This document shows, in pieces, positions 62,257 through 64,000 of a DNA stretch of 64,000 nt. The position numbers and the translations under genes are program-made. The stretch spans positions 1-64,000 of the forward strand of contig NZ_SDWW01000015.1 of the NCBI RefSeq assembly GCF_004168625.1, given 5' to 3'. The notes beneath the pieces were generated by a model. It worked only from the letters and a program-made list of their open reading frames with translations, was not told the origin of the DNA and did no database searches. Source of the DNA: Pengzhenrongella frigida (lineage in GTDB: Bacteria; Actinomycetota; Actinomycetes; Actinomycetales; Cellulomonadaceae). Position 1 is the first letter of the stretch. Each line of letters opens with the position of its first letter.

Positions 62257-64000
62257 CTACTTCGTTCGCAGCGTGCGGGTCTCGGTCTGCGGGCGGTAGC
62301 CGGCGTCGCCGCCGTAGAGGGCCGTGACCAGGCGGGTGCCGGTCACCTTGGGCAGCGTCACCGTGAGCGTCCCGTTCGCCGCGACCGGCTCGGAGGCGAT
62401 CCGTTGGCCGTTGACGAGCACGGTGACCGTGCCGGTCGGCGTCGGCGCCCCCTGCTCGCTCGCGACCGTGACGATCACCGCGGGCGTGCTTCCGCGGGGC
62501 ACGGTCCAGGTCTGCGTGGCCAGGCTGACGCGGGCCGTCGCCTTCTCGACGCGGTAGGAGGCCCGGCTGGACGAGCCGGCGACGTCGGCGGTGCCGGCGA
62601 AGACCGCGGTGAGCACGTGCCGACCGACGGCGAGGTCGCGCGGGAGGTCGATCGTGACCTTGCCCGTCCGGCGGTTCACGACGAGCTCGCCCGAGGCGAT
62701 CTCGGCGCCGTTCTCCTGGATGGAGACCGGGCCCGACGGCGCGGCGGTGCCGCCCCGGACCGTGACGTTCGCGGTGACGGCCCGGCCGAACGCACCCGAG
62801 TCGCGAGACAGCCGGAGCTCGGTCGAGGACGACGACGGCGCGACGGCGACCGTGACGGGCGCGGACGTCGAGCCGAGCCACTGGGCGGCGTCGGGCGTGA
62901 ACTGCGCGGTGAGCGTGTGCTCCCCGCCGCCGAGGGACACCGTGAGCTGCGCCGTGCCGCGGCGCGCCCGCGTGCTGCCGAGCTCGGTGGCCCCGTCGAG
63001 GAACCGGACCGTGCCGGTGGCCGCGCGCGGCTCGACCGTGGCGCTGAGCCGCAGGTCGGCCCCGACCCGCTTGCCGCCGCCGACCGTGAGCCGGGTCGTC
63101 GTCGCCAGCGGCACCGGCGCCGTGACCGCCACAACCTGGGCCCGCGTCTGCGGGGTCGCGTTGTGCGAGCTCAGCACCAGCAGCTGCGGCGCCGTGGCGC
63201 CAGGGGCGAGCGAGCGGTGCACCGTGACGGGGGTGCCCGGTGCGCCGACGAACCACAACGAGCCCGGCTCGCCGCCGTCGAACCAGTACGCCGGGGCGTA
63301 CGGGTCGACCGAGAACGGCTCGACCTGGTCGAGCAGGCCGCTGGGGTCGGGGGCGTAGCCGGAGTAGGTCCACACCGAGAACGTCGCGGCGACCCCGGGG
63401 GTGAACCCGAGGGCCAGACTCATCGGGACGACCAGGACGTTGCTGTCGAAGACGGTGGTGTCGACGTCCGCGAAGACGCCGTTCACCGGCACCTCCTCGA
63501 GCAGCTCACCGGTCGCGGCCGAGTACGTCTGGGCGGTGGTGAAGTCGACCTCCGCCGAGTACTTCTGGACGACCGTCTGCAGGTCGGGCGTCCCGTCGCC
63601 GTCCACGTCGGTGTCGATGATCGGGACCACGGCGGTGCCGAGGTTGGCCCAGTCTCCTTGCGTCGCGATGCCGATGCCGATCGTGCCGCCGGCCGGATCG
63701 GCGCCCGCCGCCGCGAGCTGCGGCGCGGTCGAGGAGAACCCGACGTACCGCACGTCACCGGCGTCGACGGACGACGGCGACGTCTCGACGGTCGAGGCCG
63801 CCAGCTCCGGGCTGGTCGCCGCGAGCTGCATCGGTGCCATCAGCGAGAGCCAGCCGCCGGCATCCACGCCCCGGCCGGTGAGCGTGAGCGGGGCGGTGTC
63901 GGCGGCGACGCTCGCGAACCCGACCGGCTGGGCGGTGAGGTCGCTGACGAGCTTGGGGGCGGCCGAGACCGGGACCCGGAGCTCGTCGGTGGGGGAGGTG
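62257..64000 (-). CDS. C-terminal part of a secreted S8 (subtilisin-like) protease with Ig-like repeats (5' end outside window)
   Basis: The frame is open to the window edge; 580 residues are visible and the catalytic domain lies beyond. The visible part starts RVPVSAAPKLVSDLTA, the segment after the peptidase in actinobacterial S8 proteins, contains the IDTDVDGDGTPDLQTV calcium-type loop, and ends in three bacterial Ig-like (Big_3_5-type) domains of ~90 residues each with TVTVLVNGQRI and GDAGYRPQ motifs. Exported, probably wall-linked or released. Assignment to S8 comes from context motifs, not from catalytic residues. Confidence 0.75.
   Translation of the reverse strand, partial: TSPTDELRVPVSAAPKLVSDLTAQPVGFASVAADTAPLTLTGRGVDAGGWLSLMAPMQLAATSPELAASTVETSPSSVDAGDVRYVGFSSTAPQLAAAGADPAGGTIGIGIATQGDWANLGTAVVPIIDTDVDGDGTPDLQTVVQKYSAEVDFTTAQTYSAATGELLEEVPVNGVFADVDTTVFDSNVLVVPMSLALGFTPGVAATFSVWTYSGYAPDPSGLLDQVEPFSVDPYAPAYWFDGGEPGSLWFVGAPGTPVTVHRSLAPGATAPQLLVLSSHNATPQTRAQVVAVTAPVPLATTTRLTVGGGKRVGADLRLSATVEPRAATGTVRFLDGATELGSTRARRGTAQLTVSLGGGEHTLTAQFTPDAAQWLGSTSAPVTVAVAPSSSSTELRLSRDSGAFGRAVTANVTVRGGTAAPSGPVSIQENGAEIASGELVVNRRTGKVTIDLPRDLAVGRHVLTAVFAGTADVAGSSSRASYRVEKATARVSLATQTWTVPRGSTPAVIVTVASEQGAPTPTGTVTVLVNGQRIASEPVAANGTLTVTLPKVTGTRLVTALYGGDAGYRPQTETRTLRTK

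Overview
High-GC actinobacterial chromosome (GTG starts, GAGG-type ribosome sites, four-base ATGA/GTGA gene overlaps), most like the Cellulomonadaceae. This placement is inferred from gene content and order (13E12-type HNH gene, membrane pyrophosphatase, topA-tmk-holB, DUF1876, DUF1918, a secreted S8 protease), not from a database search. No phage, insertion sequence or CRISPR array is visible. The window opens inside a 13E12/DUF222 HNH gene and closes inside a secreted subtilase.

0-8.9 kb: HNH endonuclease (partial), MrfA-like DEAD-box helicase with DUF1998, a STAS anti-anti-sigma factor, the H+-pumping pyrophosphatase HppA, an EEP-family phosphatase and an HemK-like methyltransferase. 8.9-19.3 kb: an efflux locus with MacA-like adaptor, MacB-like ATPase, FtsX/MacB permease, an Asp/Thr-rich lipoprotein and a second, very long adaptor. 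It is followed by a small membrane protein and a convergent OmpR-type two-component system; matching 11-bp-period direct repeats sit upstream of the operon, the membrane protein and the regulator gene. 19.4-28.7 kb: PAP2 phosphatase, topoisomerase I, a Gfo/Idh/MocA oxidoreductase, Tmk, HolB, an S33 lipoprotein hydrolase and tRNA-Thr(CGU) with its own promoter.

28.9-31 kb: a small accessory stretch (NERD protein, small membrane protein, isochorismatase-like hydrolase). 31-35.1 kb: a siderophore ABC operon under a clear DtxR/IdeR-type iron box. 35.1-44.1 kb: a carbohydrate locus with a ManA-like isomerase divergent from a DeoR regulator and an aldose epimerase, then binding protein, two permeases, class II ketose-bisphosphate aldolase and an ADP-dependent PFK/GK-family sugar kinase. 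An array of TTCG boxes in the manA-deoR gap looks like the DeoR operator. Both binding-protein genes in the window (siderophore and sugar) are followed by a perfect GC-rich hairpin just before the permease gene.

44.1-64 kb: mostly housekeeping and conserved hypothetical genes. These include DUF1876, PLDc_N, a GerMN/Gmad2 lipoprotein, a VanY-like peptidase, LigD polymerase domain, an alpha/beta hydrolase with no visible start codon, DUF1918, PspC, an RsbW-like kinase, a second EEP phosphatase, a GATase, a GGDEF cyclase with intact I-site and CspA. They continue with a ParA/MinD-like ATPase with an altered P-loop, an ECF sigma/anti-sigma-like pair, a histidine phosphatase coupled to a 5'-3' exonuclease, a DUF385 nitroreductase and RNase HI.

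Two patterns recur. Several genes have a TANNNT box ending 6-8 nt before the start codon, as expected for leaderless transcripts. Several stop codons are followed at once by short tandem-repeat arrays of unrelated units.
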